Notes: generated from the letters alone by a model not told the origin. Positions 23,801 through 33,898 are shown, counted from the stretch's first letter. The stretch: 64,000 bases of DNA from Rhipicephalus microplus (GCF_043290135.1 NC_134703.1:127172505-127236504), one strand, 5' to 3'. Numbers and translations are program-made.

Positions 23801-24045
23801 GCATCTCTACTGACACTGGGAAGTTGTCTCATATGAGCGGTACGTCTGCGGGGTAATTCAAGACTTCGCAGCTACTGATATGCGTATACCTAATACTTCA
23901 GGGCAGTAGAAGGAGTCTAGGCGGCTTATATTTGTGCCTCGTTGCCATGTCGCACCAAAAACGTCCCCGTGGGTACTAAGCCACGCGTCTCTTACCTTGA
24001 AATTGCGAATACCCTGCATGCTTCAGTATCCGGGCCCCGCTATAT
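20864..24045 (-). pseudogene. L1/Tx1-like LINE ORF2, minus strand, copy B, split by a SINE
   Basis: The minus strand carries long open pieces: 20864-21289 (141 codons; a C-x-x-C...H...C cluster CPQCGRTAALNHVIHEC near its start is the zinc-knuckle-like end of ORF2) and 21326-21787 (153 codons; FFWDGHAE... GGFSIPD, the conserved post-RT segment). Further upstream come reverse transcriptase pieces (a KKKAFDSV palm motif near 22442-22465), then linker and endonuclease-end pieces up to about 24045. A Ruka SINE at 23003-23268 splits the linker. Multiple stops and shifts remain, so this copy is dead. Confidence 0.75.
22990..23281 (+). mobile_element. Ruka-like tRNA-derived SINE with 13-bp target duplication
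   Basis: The SINE body is 23003-23268, flanked by ATGCTTGTGTCCT at 22990-23002 and 23269-23281. Copy A has the single empty site near 12744-12757. The body starts with an unusual C-rich leader (23003-23037). It then has a tRNA-like head with A box TGGTCTAGTGG (23044-23054) and B box GGTTCAAATCC (23088-23098). The body follows through CCCAGGTGGTCAAAATTTCC and TTTTGGGACGTTAAACCCC, with an ATCA-repeat tail. These features are those of the tick SINE Ruka, transcribed by RNA polymerase III and mobilised by a LINE. Confidence 0.85.
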
Positions 24046-24217
24046 GGCCTGCCCTGGCAACTTCCTTTGACATCAGAAACATACTTACATAAAGAGCGAA
24101 CACTCCCGTGGGGCCCTCCGGCCCAGCTACTGCGCTGCTTTCAGTGCCACGAGTGGTTGGTCAGACCCGATAATGTATTCGGCACGAATAAGATAACAAT
24201 TTTTTTTCTTTCCGATG

Positions 24218-24294
24218 CAGCGATTTGAACCCGGATACCCTCATCCTCCGAAGGCGAGTGTCCTCACCACTAGGCTACTCACCCATGCTTCCGC
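24218..24294 (-). repeat. tRNA-like sequence, minus strand (copy B)
   Basis: Counterpart of 13690-13770, with A box TAGCCTAGTGG and B box GGTTCAAATCG on the complement and an unpaired acceptor. Probably a SINE head. Confidence 0.6.
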
Positions 24295-24436
24295 GAACAG
24301 AATGCATGTACAGCACATCTAAACCACACGAATGTACCTCTTTGTACAAAACAAATGCAGAAAGACAACACTTTCAAGTCATAGTTTGCTGTTTTATATT
24401 GTGATGCATTGAATGTCCTAAGCGGGACATGATGTA

Positions 24437-24604
24437 AGATCCCATTCATCGGCGACCATACCGGGTGTCTGCCAGCGAGCGTAAAGTAATTCAACAAGAA
24501 GTCACCAAGATGTTAGCCAAAGGAGTTATTGAACCCTCTTCAAGCCCTTGGGCGTAACCAGTTGTGCTCGTTAAAAAAAATGGCACGTGGCGTTTCTGCG
24601 TGGA

Positions 24605-24607
<3 letters not shown>
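24437..24607 (+). pseudogene. Gypsy pol, reverse transcriptase N-terminal piece
   Basis: Reads the start of a Gypsy reverse transcriptase: PIHRRPYRVSASERKVI, then KGVIEPSSSPWA and VVLVKKNGTWRFCVD. A TAA interrupts after SSPWA (about 24556). The frame runs into the RTE insertion point inside the FCVDYR motif and resumes at 28117. Confidence 0.85.
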
Positions 24608-24638
<31 letters not shown>

Positions 24639-24639
24639 G
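24608..24639 (-). repeat. Trinucleotide 3' tail of the RTE LINE
   Basis: About ten CAT units on the plus strand, i.e. a TGA-type tail on the element's sense strand. RTE LINEs typically end in short tandem repeats rather than poly(A). Confidence 0.85.
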
Positions 24640-26868
24640 CCTGACTACGTCCACTGCAGGAGAAAGGCCTCTCCCATGTTCCGCCAGTTAACCCGGTCCT
24701 GTGCTTGCTGCTGCCAATTTATACCCGCAAACTTCTTAATCTCATCTGCTAACCTAACCTTCTGTTTCCGCCCCGCCGCGGTGGTCTAGTGGCTAAAGTA
24801 CTCGGCTACTGACTCGCAGGTCGCGGGTTTGAATCCCGGCTGCGGCGGCTGCATTTCCGATGGAGGCGGTAATGTTGTAGGCCCATGTGCTCAGATTTGG
24901 GTGCACGTTAAAAAACCCCAGGTGGTCGAAATTTCCGGAGCCCTCCACTACGGCGTCTCTCATAATCATGTGGTGGTTTTGGGATGTTAAACCCCACATA
25001 TCAATGAATCAATCAATCAATCAATCAACCTTCTGTGTCCCCCTAACCCGCTTGCCTTCTCTGGGAATCCAGTTAGTTACCCTTAACGACCAGCGGTTAT
25101 CCTGGCTACACGCTATACATGCCCGGCCCATGTCCATTTCTTCTTCTTGATATCAGCAATGATATCCTTAACCCCCGTTTGTTCCCTAATCCACTCTGCT
25201 CTCTTCTTGTCCCTTAAGGTTAAACCTACTATTTTTCTTTCCATTGCTCGCTGCGTCGTCATCAATTTAAGCTGAACCCTCTTTGTAAGTCTCCAGGTTT
25301 CTGCTCCGTGTACTAACAATATACAGCTGTTATATATACCTTCCTCTTGAGCGATAGTTGCAATCTACTTGTCACAATTTGAGAGTGCTTGCCAAATGTG
25401 CTCCACCCCATTCTTATTCTTCTATTTACTTCAATCTCGTGGTTCGGCTCCGCGGTTAATACCTGCCCTAAGTAGACATAGTCTTTTACAACTTGAAGTG
25501 CACTATTACCTATCTCGAAGCGCTGCTCTTTTCCGAGGTTGTTGTACATTACTTTCGTTTTCTGGATATTCATTTTAAGACCCACCTTTCTGCTCTCCTT
25601 GTTTAACTCCGTAATCATGAGTTGCAATTCGTCCCCTGAGTTACTCAGCAACGCAATATCATCGGCGAAGCGCAGGTTTCTAAGGTACTCTCCAATAACT
25701 CTTATCCCTAACTTTTCCCATTCTAGGCTTCTGAAAACCTCCTGTAAACACGCGGTAAATACAATTGGGGAGATTGTGTCCCCCTGCGTTACACCCTTCT
25801 TGATTGGTATTCTGTTGCTTTCTTTATGAAGCACTACGGTAGCAGTTGATTCCCTGTAGATTTCTTCGAGGATGTTTATTTATACTTCATCGACGCCCTG
25901 ATTTCGCAGTGTCTGCATGACGGCTGATATTTCTACTGAATCAAACACCTTCTCGTAATCTGTGGAGGCTATGTATAGCGGTTGGTTATATTCATAGAAT
26001 GTCTCTTATTACCTGAGTGATGTTATGAATGAGGTCGATTGTTCAGTAGCCTGTTCGAAATCCTGCTTGTTCCTTTGGTTGATTGAATTCTAATGTTTTC
26101 TTTACTCTGTTAGCAATTACTTCTGTAAATAGCTTGTATACTGCAGAGAGCAAGCTGATCGGCCTGTAATTCTTCAAGTCCTTGTCATCTCCGTTCTTAT
26201 GTATTAAGATGTTGTTAAAGTTCTTCCAAGACTCTGGTACTCTTCCCGTCAGGAGACACCTCGTAAACAGGATCGCTAGTTTTTCTAACACAATCTGTCT
26301 TCCATCTTTCAGTAGATTTGATGTTACCTGATCCTCACCAGCAGCTTTGCCTCTTTGCACGCTTTCCAAAGCTTTTCTGACTTCTATCATTACTGGCGGG
26401 GTGTCATCTGCGTTACTGCTAGTTCTTATAGTATTAAAGTCGTGGTTGTCCCGGCTACTGTACAGATCTCTGTAAAACTCCTCCGCTATTTTAACTATCC
26501 TAGTGGTAACTATCCATAGTGGTAGTTATTTTGCCTTGCTTGTCCTTTAGTGCATACATACAATTTTTGCCTTTCCCAAGTTTCCTCTTCACTGCTTTGA
26601 CGCTTCCTCCTTATTTAAGAGCGTGTTCAATTCTCTCCATGTTATGCCTTCTTACATCGCATACCTCACGGCCATTAATAAACTGCGAAAGCTCTGCCAG
26701 TTCTATTTTTTTCTGTTGTACTTGAGACTTTCAAGATTTGACGCTTCTTAATGAGAATATTCGTTTCCTGGGAAAGCTTGCCAGTGTCCTGTCTAACTAC
26801 CCTGCCTCCAACTTTCTCTGCACACTCCGTAATGATACTCTTGATACTGCACACTCCGTAATGATACG
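24640..26868 (-). pseudogene. RTE reverse transcriptase half, minus strand
   Basis: On the minus strand, from right to left: ECAEKVGGRVVRQDTGKL (upstream linker), GKAAGEDQVTSNLLKDG, a thumb/finger segment with GRVPESWK and NYRPISLLS, VTQGDTISPIVF, and the catalytic FADD at 25658-25669 inside LRFADDIALLSNS. After it come KTKVMYNN, YVYLGQVLT and the C-terminal segment with WRLTKRVQLKLMTTQR and WTWAGHV. These are characteristic of RTE-clade LINEs. Several stops and shifts interrupt the frame, e.g. around 25860-26040 and 26400-26700, and a Ruka SINE sits in the 3' region. The protein would copy its own RNA at a nicked target. Confidence 0.85.
24756..25040 (+). mobile_element. Ruka-like SINE inside the RTE LINE, 14-bp target duplication
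   Basis: The body 24770-25026 is flanked by AACCTTCTGTTTCC (24756-24769) and AACCTTCTGTGTCC (25027-25040, one mismatch). It is full length, with tRNA-like head, A box TGGTCTAGTGG, B box GGTTTGAATCC, body and (AATC)n tail. It inserted after the RTE, which itself inserted in the Gypsy element. Confidence 0.88.
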
Positions 26869-28116
26869 TAATGACGAGCAGCGATGGCATAGTGGTTAGA
26901 GCATCCGCATCGCATGCAAAAGGTCTGTGGTTCAAATCCCGGTGCCGCGCAGCGCACAACCGGATAAAAAAAATCCGCCTGGTGATGGAACTGCATTACG
27001 AGGCCTGGGGTGCGGCCTCACCGGTAGCCACCACCAAGACTCTCTACCCCACCAGAGAAGGATTGGCCACCCTGGTGCAGTATCTGCCCACTACCTCCCA
27101 CATGCATACGTCAAATAACTCACGGCCCTCAGTCCCCAGCAGCTGCGAAGCAACTGACCACGGCGGCGGTCAGATCTGCAACACAGCAGAGGTGGCTAAG
27201 AATCTCTGGATCCGGACAGGCCGCCATTGGAACCTGAACTTGGCAACGTTTAACGCTAGAACCTTATCTAGTCAGGAAATTCTAGCTGTACTACTCGATG
27301 AGCTAAAGGGTGTTGAATGGGATATAATAGGGCTCAGTGAGGTTAGAAGGACAGATGAGGCCTATACGGTGGTACAGAATGGGCACGTCCTTTGCTATCG
27401 GGGCTTGGCTGACAGAGGAGAACTGGGAGTGGGGCTCCTGATCACAGAAACATAGCTGACAACATAGGTGAATACTATAGCAATAATGAAAGGGTGGTAG
27501 GTATCGTAATTAAACTGAATAAGAGATACAAGATGAAGGTCGTACAGGCTTACGCGCCTACATCCAGTCATGATGACGCTTCAGTTGAAAGCTTCTATGA
27601 AGACGTGGAATCGGCAATGAGTAAGGTAAAAACACAGTATACAATACATATGGGAGACTTTAATGCAAAGGTAGAGAAGAAGCAGGCTGGAGACCAGGCA
27701 GTAGAAGATTATGGCATCGGTACTAGAAACGCCAGAGGAGAGCTACTAGTAGAATTCGCAGCACGCAATAATTTACGGATTTTGAATACCTTCTAGCGAA
27801 AACGAAGAAACCGCAAGTGGACATGGAAGAGCCCTCATGGCGAAAATAAGAACGAAATAGACTTTATAATGAGTGCACACCCAGGCATCGTGCAGGATGT
27901 GGAAGTGGTTGGCAAGGTACGATGGAGTGACCATAGAATGGTACGGTCTCGAATTCGCCTAGACTTGAGGAAGGAACGACAGAAACTGATTCGCAAGATG
28001 CCAATTAATGAGCTAGCACTGAGAGGGAAAGTACAGGAATTCAGAGTCTCGCTTTAGAACAGGTACTCGGCTCTTAGTGAGGAAACCAACCTTAGCATAG
28101 ATACAATGAATGCTAA
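26869..28116 (+). pseudogene. RTE 5' half: tRNA-like head, N-terminal region and endonuclease, plus strand
   Basis: From 26878 a tRNA-like sequence is followed by an open frame to 27455 (MELHYEAWGAA..., then LNLATFNARTL, the first motif of an apurinic-type endonuclease, and DIIGLSEVRR with the metal-binding glutamate). A frameshift near 27455 and a TAG near 27794 break the frame. Beyond them the endonuclease continues with VQAYAPT, MGDFNAKV (27650-27670), NEIDFI and SDHRMV (catalytic histidine). It ends at TMNANL where the inversion breakpoint and target duplication lie. The endonuclease would nick target DNA to start retrotransposition. Confidence 0.85.
26878..26952 (+). promoter_or_regulatory. 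tRNA-like internal pol III promoter at the RTE 5' end
   Basis: A box TGGCATAGTGG (26885-26895) and B box GGTTCAAATCC (26929-26939) lie 34 bases apart, as in a tRNA. The downstream sequence runs directly into the RTE 5' region on the same strand. The acceptor strands do not pair well, so it is not a functional tRNA. Either the LINE carries a tRNA-derived 5' end or a SINE and LINE share this head. Confidence 0.7.
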
Positions 28117-28815
28117 TCTGCGTGGATTCCCGTCACCTAATTAGAATCACGAAAAAGGACGTTTACCCTTTACCCCACATCGATGACGCTCTCGATTGTC
28201 TTTACAGCGCACGATACTTTTCTGCAATAGACCTACGTTCCGGCTACTGGCAGATTGCTGTCGACGAAAAAGACCAAGAGAAGGCTGCATTTAACTCCAG
28301 ACGGCCTATATATATCCGTTCAAAGTTATGCCGTTTGGGCTATGCAACGCCCCAGCCACGTTCGAGTGCATGATGGACTTTCTGCTACAAGGGTTCAAAT
28401 GGTCAACATGTCTTTGTTATCTTGACGATGTCATTGTATATTCCCCAACATTTGAGACCCACCTTCAGTGTTTGTCAGCTATTCTCGACATATTCCACAC
28501 TGCAGGCCTTCAATTAAACTCGTGCCACTTAGGACGCCGGCAACTTACAGTGTTGGGCCTCCTTGTCGACGCCTCTGGTGTGCAGCCAGACCCCGTGAAA
28601 ATTCGTGCAGTCATCAGTTTTCCTGCACCCCAGTCAGCCAAAGACGTCCGGAGTTTTTGTAAAACTTTGTTCCTATTTTAGAAGGTTTGTGAAAGATTTC
28701 GCAACCATCGCTCCACCCCTCACAGAGTTTCTGAAGAAAGACGTCACATTTACGTGAGGTACCGACCAAGCTGCTGCTTTTTCTCACTTAATCACACTAC
28801 TGACGACTCCACCTA
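28117..28815 (+). pseudogene. Gypsy pol, reverse transcriptase main piece
   Basis: Resumes at the target duplication with the VDSRHL block and reads RITKKDVYPLPHIDD, FSAIDLRSGYWQIAVDEKD, VMPFGLCNAPATFE, and the catalytic CYLDDVIVYS, then DVRSF. Frameshifts occur near 28290-28330 and 28660, so the piece is not translatable as one frame. The sequence reaches LITLLTTPP at the DNA transposon insertion site. Confidence 0.88.
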
Positions 28816-29053
28816 TACACTGTAAACGAAAGTTAGCCGAAATGGGAGTTTCTCCAGCACATGAGCCCACAAAACTCCCCTGCCCCAATTATTTACTCCC
28901 TGGTAGGGAGTGAACTCGGCACATGTCATCGTAAAACGCCCCCTCCGTAATCACAGAGTTTATGAACGACATGACCTTGTTAAACTCCCCAGGGAGTTTC
29001 AGGTCACGTGGTTACAAACTCCCTATAGGAGCTTTAAAAACCCTCTTTGGGCG

Positions 29054-29057
<4 letters not shown>

Positions 29058-29105
<48 letters not shown>
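29058..29105 (+). repeat. (TG)n microsatellite
   Basis: 24 TG units inside the DNA transposon. Confidence 0.95.
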
Positions 29106-29111
<6 letters not shown>

Positions 29112-29386
29112 CTGTACGGACATATGTTTGCACGTCGGTGTGAAACACATGTGATTTGTGTGGCTAACCGTGTAAGCATCTGTCAACAGGCAACGAAATT
29201 ATAAGTGCAGCGAAGAATAGCAACGACCGGTTGGTATTTACTGGGAACATTTCAATATATTTCGCACCTTAAACCACGCTGCACATCGGTCCGATTCCTC
29301 AACGAAACGTCCTGAATGCCACGCTTCAAAGGGCCGAGTAACAAAAAAATTCGAAGAATAAATTAATGGTAGCAAAAGTAAGCTGT

Positions 29387-30080
29387 TACGATCGTCAGCG
29401 GCTGCTCCTGGAGTTTCACCATCAGAAACTTCGAAGTGGTCTGAAGTAGGCTTCGCTCGACTACGGCAGGCTGGCCGGCAACCGGTCTGAGAGTTGCGCC
29501 GGCGACGCGCTCACCCCGTCTCCGCCGATAGTGGCTTCTCGGAGTGTCACCGGGATTTCACCGGCTGTAACATCTAAGTGGTAAGAAGGCCTCGCTATGC
29601 CGTCGGTATCAAGCCGGCATCGTATCGAACTCGCGCTGTGCGCTGGCCACCGCGGCAAGCGCTACGAGCTAGCACCGACCACCGGCGATGCAAAGAATGT
29701 GTTTCACAAAAAATGAAGGCTGCTGGGATGTATAACTGTCTTCTGCGCCTTGCGACCGCAGCTGTCAATGACTAACTACAAGGCGAGCGCCGAACGTGGC
29801 GGAGTACGATCGTCAGCGATTGCACCGTAAAACTTCGAAGCGGTTCGAAGTAGGCTTCGCTCGACTACGGCAGGCTGGCCGGCAACCGGTCTGAGAGTTG
29901 CGCCGGCGACGCGCTCGCCCCGTCTCCTCCGATAGTGGCTTCTCGGAGTGTCACCGGTATTTCACCGGCTGCAACATCTAAGCGGTAGGAAGGCCTCGCT
30001 ATGGCGTCGGTATCAAGCCGGCATCGTATCGAGCTCGCACTGCGCACCGGCCGCCGTGGCGAGCTCTGCGAGCTATACAT
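29387..30080 (+). repeat. Internal direct duplication, period 418 bp
   Basis: About 285 bp from 29387 (TACGATCGTCAGCG...) is repeated from 29805, at more than 90 percent identity by eye, separated by about 130 bp of unrelated sequence. Both copies carry GGCTGGCCGGCAACCGGTC and AGTGGCTTCTCGGAGTGTCA. It lies wholly inside the DNA transposon. Confidence 0.85.
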
Positions 30081-31046
30081 GCAATGCATGCGAGCAACGG
30101 GAACAGCGACTGCGAACCGTCTCATTCGTTTAAGTCTATCGCTCCGTAGCTTAAACTGCGTGGATAGCGGACACCTTTTTCTGTGCATGGGAAAAACGAG
30201 ACGTAAACTGCACATCAGCAAGCATTTTGTGATCGCCAGCTGTCATTCATCGAATCACCGTGCCGTACTCGTGAGTGAGGCCTAGTCGTCGAACGCGGTA
30301 GCGGCGGTCTACCTCGGTTCATCGCTGGAGCTGCTGAATGTGCCTCGTTAATGTGTTCATTCAAGGCCGCGCGCACTTTGTGTATGATTCAGTGCATTTT
30401 ACGGGTCCACAAACAGCACTGCTGATGCGAATTCAGCCTGTACGACAGAGCGTCAACTGATAAAACTTTTTCGTTATAGTAAAAAAATATTAAATATTAG
30501 GCAGGATTAGGATAAAAGGCATGTGTGTTGAAATGCTTACATCAGACCACCGCAAGTTCATACTTACGCCGTGCGTATTTATTGCTTAATTATTAGAAAA
30601 AAAGAAGGCTTTCACCTGGGCTACAGGAGGTCAGAATGTGGTGCCTATATATACTCGGTGACTATATGGTAGGTGTGTACTGCGTGTGGCAAGCTGTGGT
30701 GAGTGCGAGTGTTGTGATATTACGTGAACGTTGTGATAATGTTTGTGTACTGTAATCATTGTTGTGCGTATTAAATGTAATGTAATTAAAGTTACGCTTG
30801 CGCATGGTACGGCTGCTGACGTAATTTTTTTTCTCGGTCGATGCAAAAAATTTACTCCCATACTGACCTGAAAAAGTTCCCCTATGGATGTAAATAAAAA
30901 CCCCCCTGACACCATGCGAAAACCCCCTTCTGATGGGGAGTAAATTTTTTACTCCCAGAGACGGGTTTTTTAAAACTCCCATCTGGGTGTGCGCTAGAGG
31001 ACAAGGTCATTTACTCCCATTTCGGCTTATTTCTGTTTACAGTGTA

Positions 31047-32777
31047 TTGGCTCACTTTGACCCATGCGCTCCGACAGAAGTCGGAACCGATGCTAGTGGT
31101 CACGGGATCGGAGCCGTCCTAGCCCAATGCCAACGGAGACACGACCGAGTGGTCGCCTCCGCTAGCCGCCTCCTCATAGCTGCTGAGCGCAACTATTACA
31201 TTACAGAGCGTGAATGTCTTGCTCTTGTTTGGGCAGTCTCAAAGTTCCGCCCATATTTATATGGCACTAATTTCTCTGTGATAACTGACCATCAAGCGCT
31301 ATGTTGGCTTACATCGCTGAAGGATCCTACTGGCCGGCTCGGGCGCTGGGCTCTGCGACTGCTATAGTATACCTACCTAGTGACGTACAAGTCCGGACAC
31401 CTACATCAGGACGCAGACTGCGTGTCCCGCTATTCGGTTGCTGAGTGGACCACAATGCCCGGTTGCTGAGTGGACCACAATGCCTTGCGCCGACACCGAG
31501 CCTTGCGTCTTTCCGCTTTCGCAAATGACATGCATCGGTGGAAAGCAGCGCCATGATGCGTCCTTGCGTGCAATCATTGAGCGCCTCGACTCACCATCTT
31601 CCAATCAGTCCAATCGCTCATTCATGTGCCACGATGGTGCATTATACCGCCAAAGTTTTGAGCCGGATGGACCGGCTGTGCTGCTTGTCATTCCGAAACA
31701 CCTTCGCTCGGAAGTTCTACATGAACTTCGTGACCTTCCGACTGCTGGTCACCTTGGTGTGTCACGCACCTATGACTGAATACGCCAACGGTTTTTTTTT
31801 TACCAGGGCTAGCACGCTCAGTCAGAAGATACGTTGTGGCTTGTGAGAAATGTCAGCGCCGCAAAACACCATCGACACTTCCCGCCGGACGCCTTTTACC
31901 ACTTGATATTCCGTTAGAACTGTTCTTCCGCGTTGGCTTGGACCTACTTGGCCCTTTCCCGTAGTCTTCCTCGGGTAACAAGTAGATAGCTGTGACCACC
32001 GACTACGCCACGCGTTATGTCATCACACGTGCTCTTCCAACAAGCTGCGCCGCAAATATCGCTTACTTCTTCCTCAAGGACGTGATTTTGCAACACGGAG
32101 CCCCACGGCAGCTGCTTACAGACCGTGGCCACACCTTTTTGTCGAAGGTCATAGCCGACATCTTGCAGTCCTGTAAAACGAGACACAAGCTGATTACGTC
32201 ATACCACCCACAAACCAATGGACTCACGGAGCGTCTAAATCGAACTCTTACAGACATGCTCGCTAAGTATGCTTCTACCAACCACACCAACTGGGATCTC
32301 GCGTTGCCGTACGTCACATTTGCCTACGATTCTTCAAGCCATGACACTGCTGGTTACTCTCCATTTTTTTTTTTGCTGTTTGGCCTAGAACCAACATTGC
32401 CTCTAGACACCGTCATACCGTCCCCTGGAGTACTGACCAGTGAATATGCCATGAACGCTATCACTCGGACCGCTCACGCCAGCGAAATAACCCGTACTCG
32501 CCTTCTGACGTCTCAAGAGGAACAACGACGCTTCTATGACCAACGACACCACGACGTACACTTTCCGCCCGGTTCTTTGGTCCTGCTCTGTTCTCCGACC
32601 CGTCAAGTTGGCTTGTCAGAAAAACTGCTCACTCGCTACACATGTCCATACCGAGTCCTTCGTGTGGTTATTCCTGTAACATATGAAATTGGTCCAGCCA
32701 CCCCGTGGCATTCATGTACCCAACAGGCTAACCGATATTGTACATGTTGCGCGCTTGAAGCCCTACAACTCTCGTAG
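31047..32777 (+). pseudogene. Gypsy pol, RNase H and integrase
   Basis: RNase H reads [27 protein letters not shown] and [10 protein letters not shown] (31080-31310), then a stop near 31366. A 25-bp tandem duplication at 31435-31484 and further shifts disrupt the linker and zinc-binding part. The integrase core is open from 31992 to 32777 (261 codons): TTDYATRYVITRAL, LLTDRG (Asp codon 32121-32123), and YHPQTNGLTERLNR (Glu codon 32229-32231), 35 residues apart, the canonical DD35E spacing. It ends with a C-terminal SLVLLCSPTR region. The first catalytic Asp (GLDLLGPFP, about 31937) is in another frame. Normal Gypsy order (reverse transcriptase before integrase) contrasts with the element at 51.5 kb. 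Confidence 0.88.
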
Positions 32778-32960
32778 TGACGTTGACATTTAGATGCGCC
32801 GAAACGGCGCTTGCGCCGCCGGGGGTTATGCTACATGCATATATTCTAGGGGGCGACGCGCGAGTGTGCCTGACGAGGAAGATGAGGGGTTGTCTCCGCT
32901 CGATCGCTGGTGAACTGGTCCCGCCATTACCGCTGGTTTTGAATACGCCTAATCTCTAGC

Positions 32961-33429
32961 CTCGTCGGTACGGCGTCTCTCCTTTTCCGTAACAATATGA
33001 TCCTTTCTCATTCGTGCTTCGCATATCAAAGATTTCGACTGAGCGTGGGATCTGCCACTTTTTTTTTCATTGAAGGCTTCTGTGCTGCCAGTGCTGACAC
33101 CATGGCATAGTGCATCAGCGCCATGGAAATCTCTTGTTCTTCGCTTGAATCAAACTCCTTGACGCTCCTGAGAACGCTGTGCGAGTACCAATGAAAACAA
33201 TAAATTCGGCGCGCTTGGTTCGCTCTGTTCGCTCAGCCAGCGGCAATCATCTGATGGGCGCCAGTTTCCATCACCAGAGTTCTCGCTGATAACGAGATGC
33301 GGACGTGACTCTCCGGTTTTGCGACTTCCGGTCGCTCGCATGCAGCCTCTGCTGGTGTGAAAATCAGTCGCTCTTTGGTCGCCAGTCGCTAATGGTCGCG
33401 CGACCGCTGCTAGTCGCCGGTGTGCACCA
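32961..33429. other. Unassigned sequence with one dispersed hairpin motif
   Basis: 33003-33060 repeats the TTTCTCATTCGTGCTTCGCAT...GTGGGATCTGCC motif seen at 2811, 16295 and 48555. The rest has no recognised content. Confidence 0.5.
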
Positions 33430-33540
33430 ACCCTTACTCAGCAAGTCAATGTCATCGGCGAAGTGCAGATTAGTAAGGTATTCTCCATTGACTCTTATCC
33501 TTAACTCTTCCCATTCTAGGACTCTGAAAACCTCCTGTAA
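33430..33540 (-). pseudogene. Short RTE reverse transcriptase fragment, minus strand
   Basis: Matches 25640-25745 of the RTE LINE, including FADDIDLLS on the minus strand. It is interrupted on the right by a Ruka SINE. Confidence 0.85.
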
Positions 33541-33699
33541 GCTCCGCCGCGGTGGTCTAGTATAGCTAAGGTACTCGGCTGCTGACCCGCCGGTCACGGG
33601 ATCGAATCCCGGTGGCGGCGGCTGCATTTCCGATGGAGGCAGAAATGATGTATAGGCCCCTGTGCTCCGATTGCGGTGCACATTAAAGAAAAACCAGAT
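33541..33699 (+). mobile_element. 3'-truncated Ruka-like SINE
   Basis: Head CCGCCGCGGTGGTCTAGTAT with a 2-bp insertion that damages the A box, B box GGATCGAATCC, body as far as AAAGAAAAACCAGATGG. The right end continues into a plus-strand RTE fragment. Confidence 0.8.
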
Positions 33700-33898
33700 G
33701 GATGCACTAAGGGACAAGGAAGGCAAAGTAACTACCAATATAAATATGACCGTAAAATTAGCGGAGGAGTTTAACAAAAATCTGTAGAGTATCCAGCACA
33801 ACCACGACCTTAATATAATAACTAGCAGTAACCCAGATGACACCCCGCCAGTAATGATAGAAGAAGTCGGAAAAGCCTTGGCACGCGTTGCTTTTTGG
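33700..33898 (+). pseudogene. Short RTE fragment, plus strand
   Basis: Reads an RTE linker: ALRDKEGKVTTNINMT-like residues, LAEEFNKNL, and DDTPPVMIEEVGKALA, with a TAG after NKNL. This is the region just upstream of the palm, opposite in orientation to 33430-33540. Confidence 0.75.

Larger units (their letters stand above)
24595..28129 (-). mobile_element. Complete RTE LINE with inverted 5' half, 13-bp target duplication
   Basis: The insertion 24608-28116 is flanked by TCTGCGTGGATTC at 24595-24607 and 28117-28129. Its 3' half (24608 to about 26868) reads on the minus strand from reverse transcriptase to a (CAT/TGA)n tail. Its 5' half (about 26869-28116) reads on the plus strand, from a tRNA-like head through the endonuclease. 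The two outer sequence breakpoints (…TMNANL at 28116 and SIITECAEK near 26830-26860) are adjacent in the normal polyprotein. The element is therefore essentially complete (about 3.24 kb without its SINE) but 5'-inverted, the signature of twin priming. Confidence 0.88.
28816..31046. mobile_element. TIR DNA transposon, probably non-autonomous, TA target duplication
   Basis: The element 28818-31044 (2227 bp) begins CACTGTAAAC and ends with the complement GTTTACAGTG. Imperfect inverted ends extend to about 32 bp, including AGCCGAAATGGGAGT on both sides. It is flanked by TA (28816-28817 and 31045-31046). Removing it and one TA restores the Gypsy frame (CCA CCT ATA TTG GCT). Both subterminal regions are full of GGGAGT/ACTCCC motifs. 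No transposase frame was recognised. The superfamily is open: TA is the Tc1/mariner target, but these termini are unlike the usual ones. Confidence 0.85.
24437..32960 (+). mobile_element. Ty3/Gypsy (Mag-like) pol fragment carrying two nested insertions
   Basis: Three collinear pieces of one pol gene are found at 24437-24607 (start of reverse transcriptase), 28117-28815 (rest of reverse transcriptase) and 31047-32777 (RNase H and integrase). They are separated by an RTE LINE (24608-28116) and a DNA transposon (28818-31044). No LTR is visible at either end. The left end coincides with the point where copy B similarity stops, so the element is 5' truncated within pol. Confidence 0.85.
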
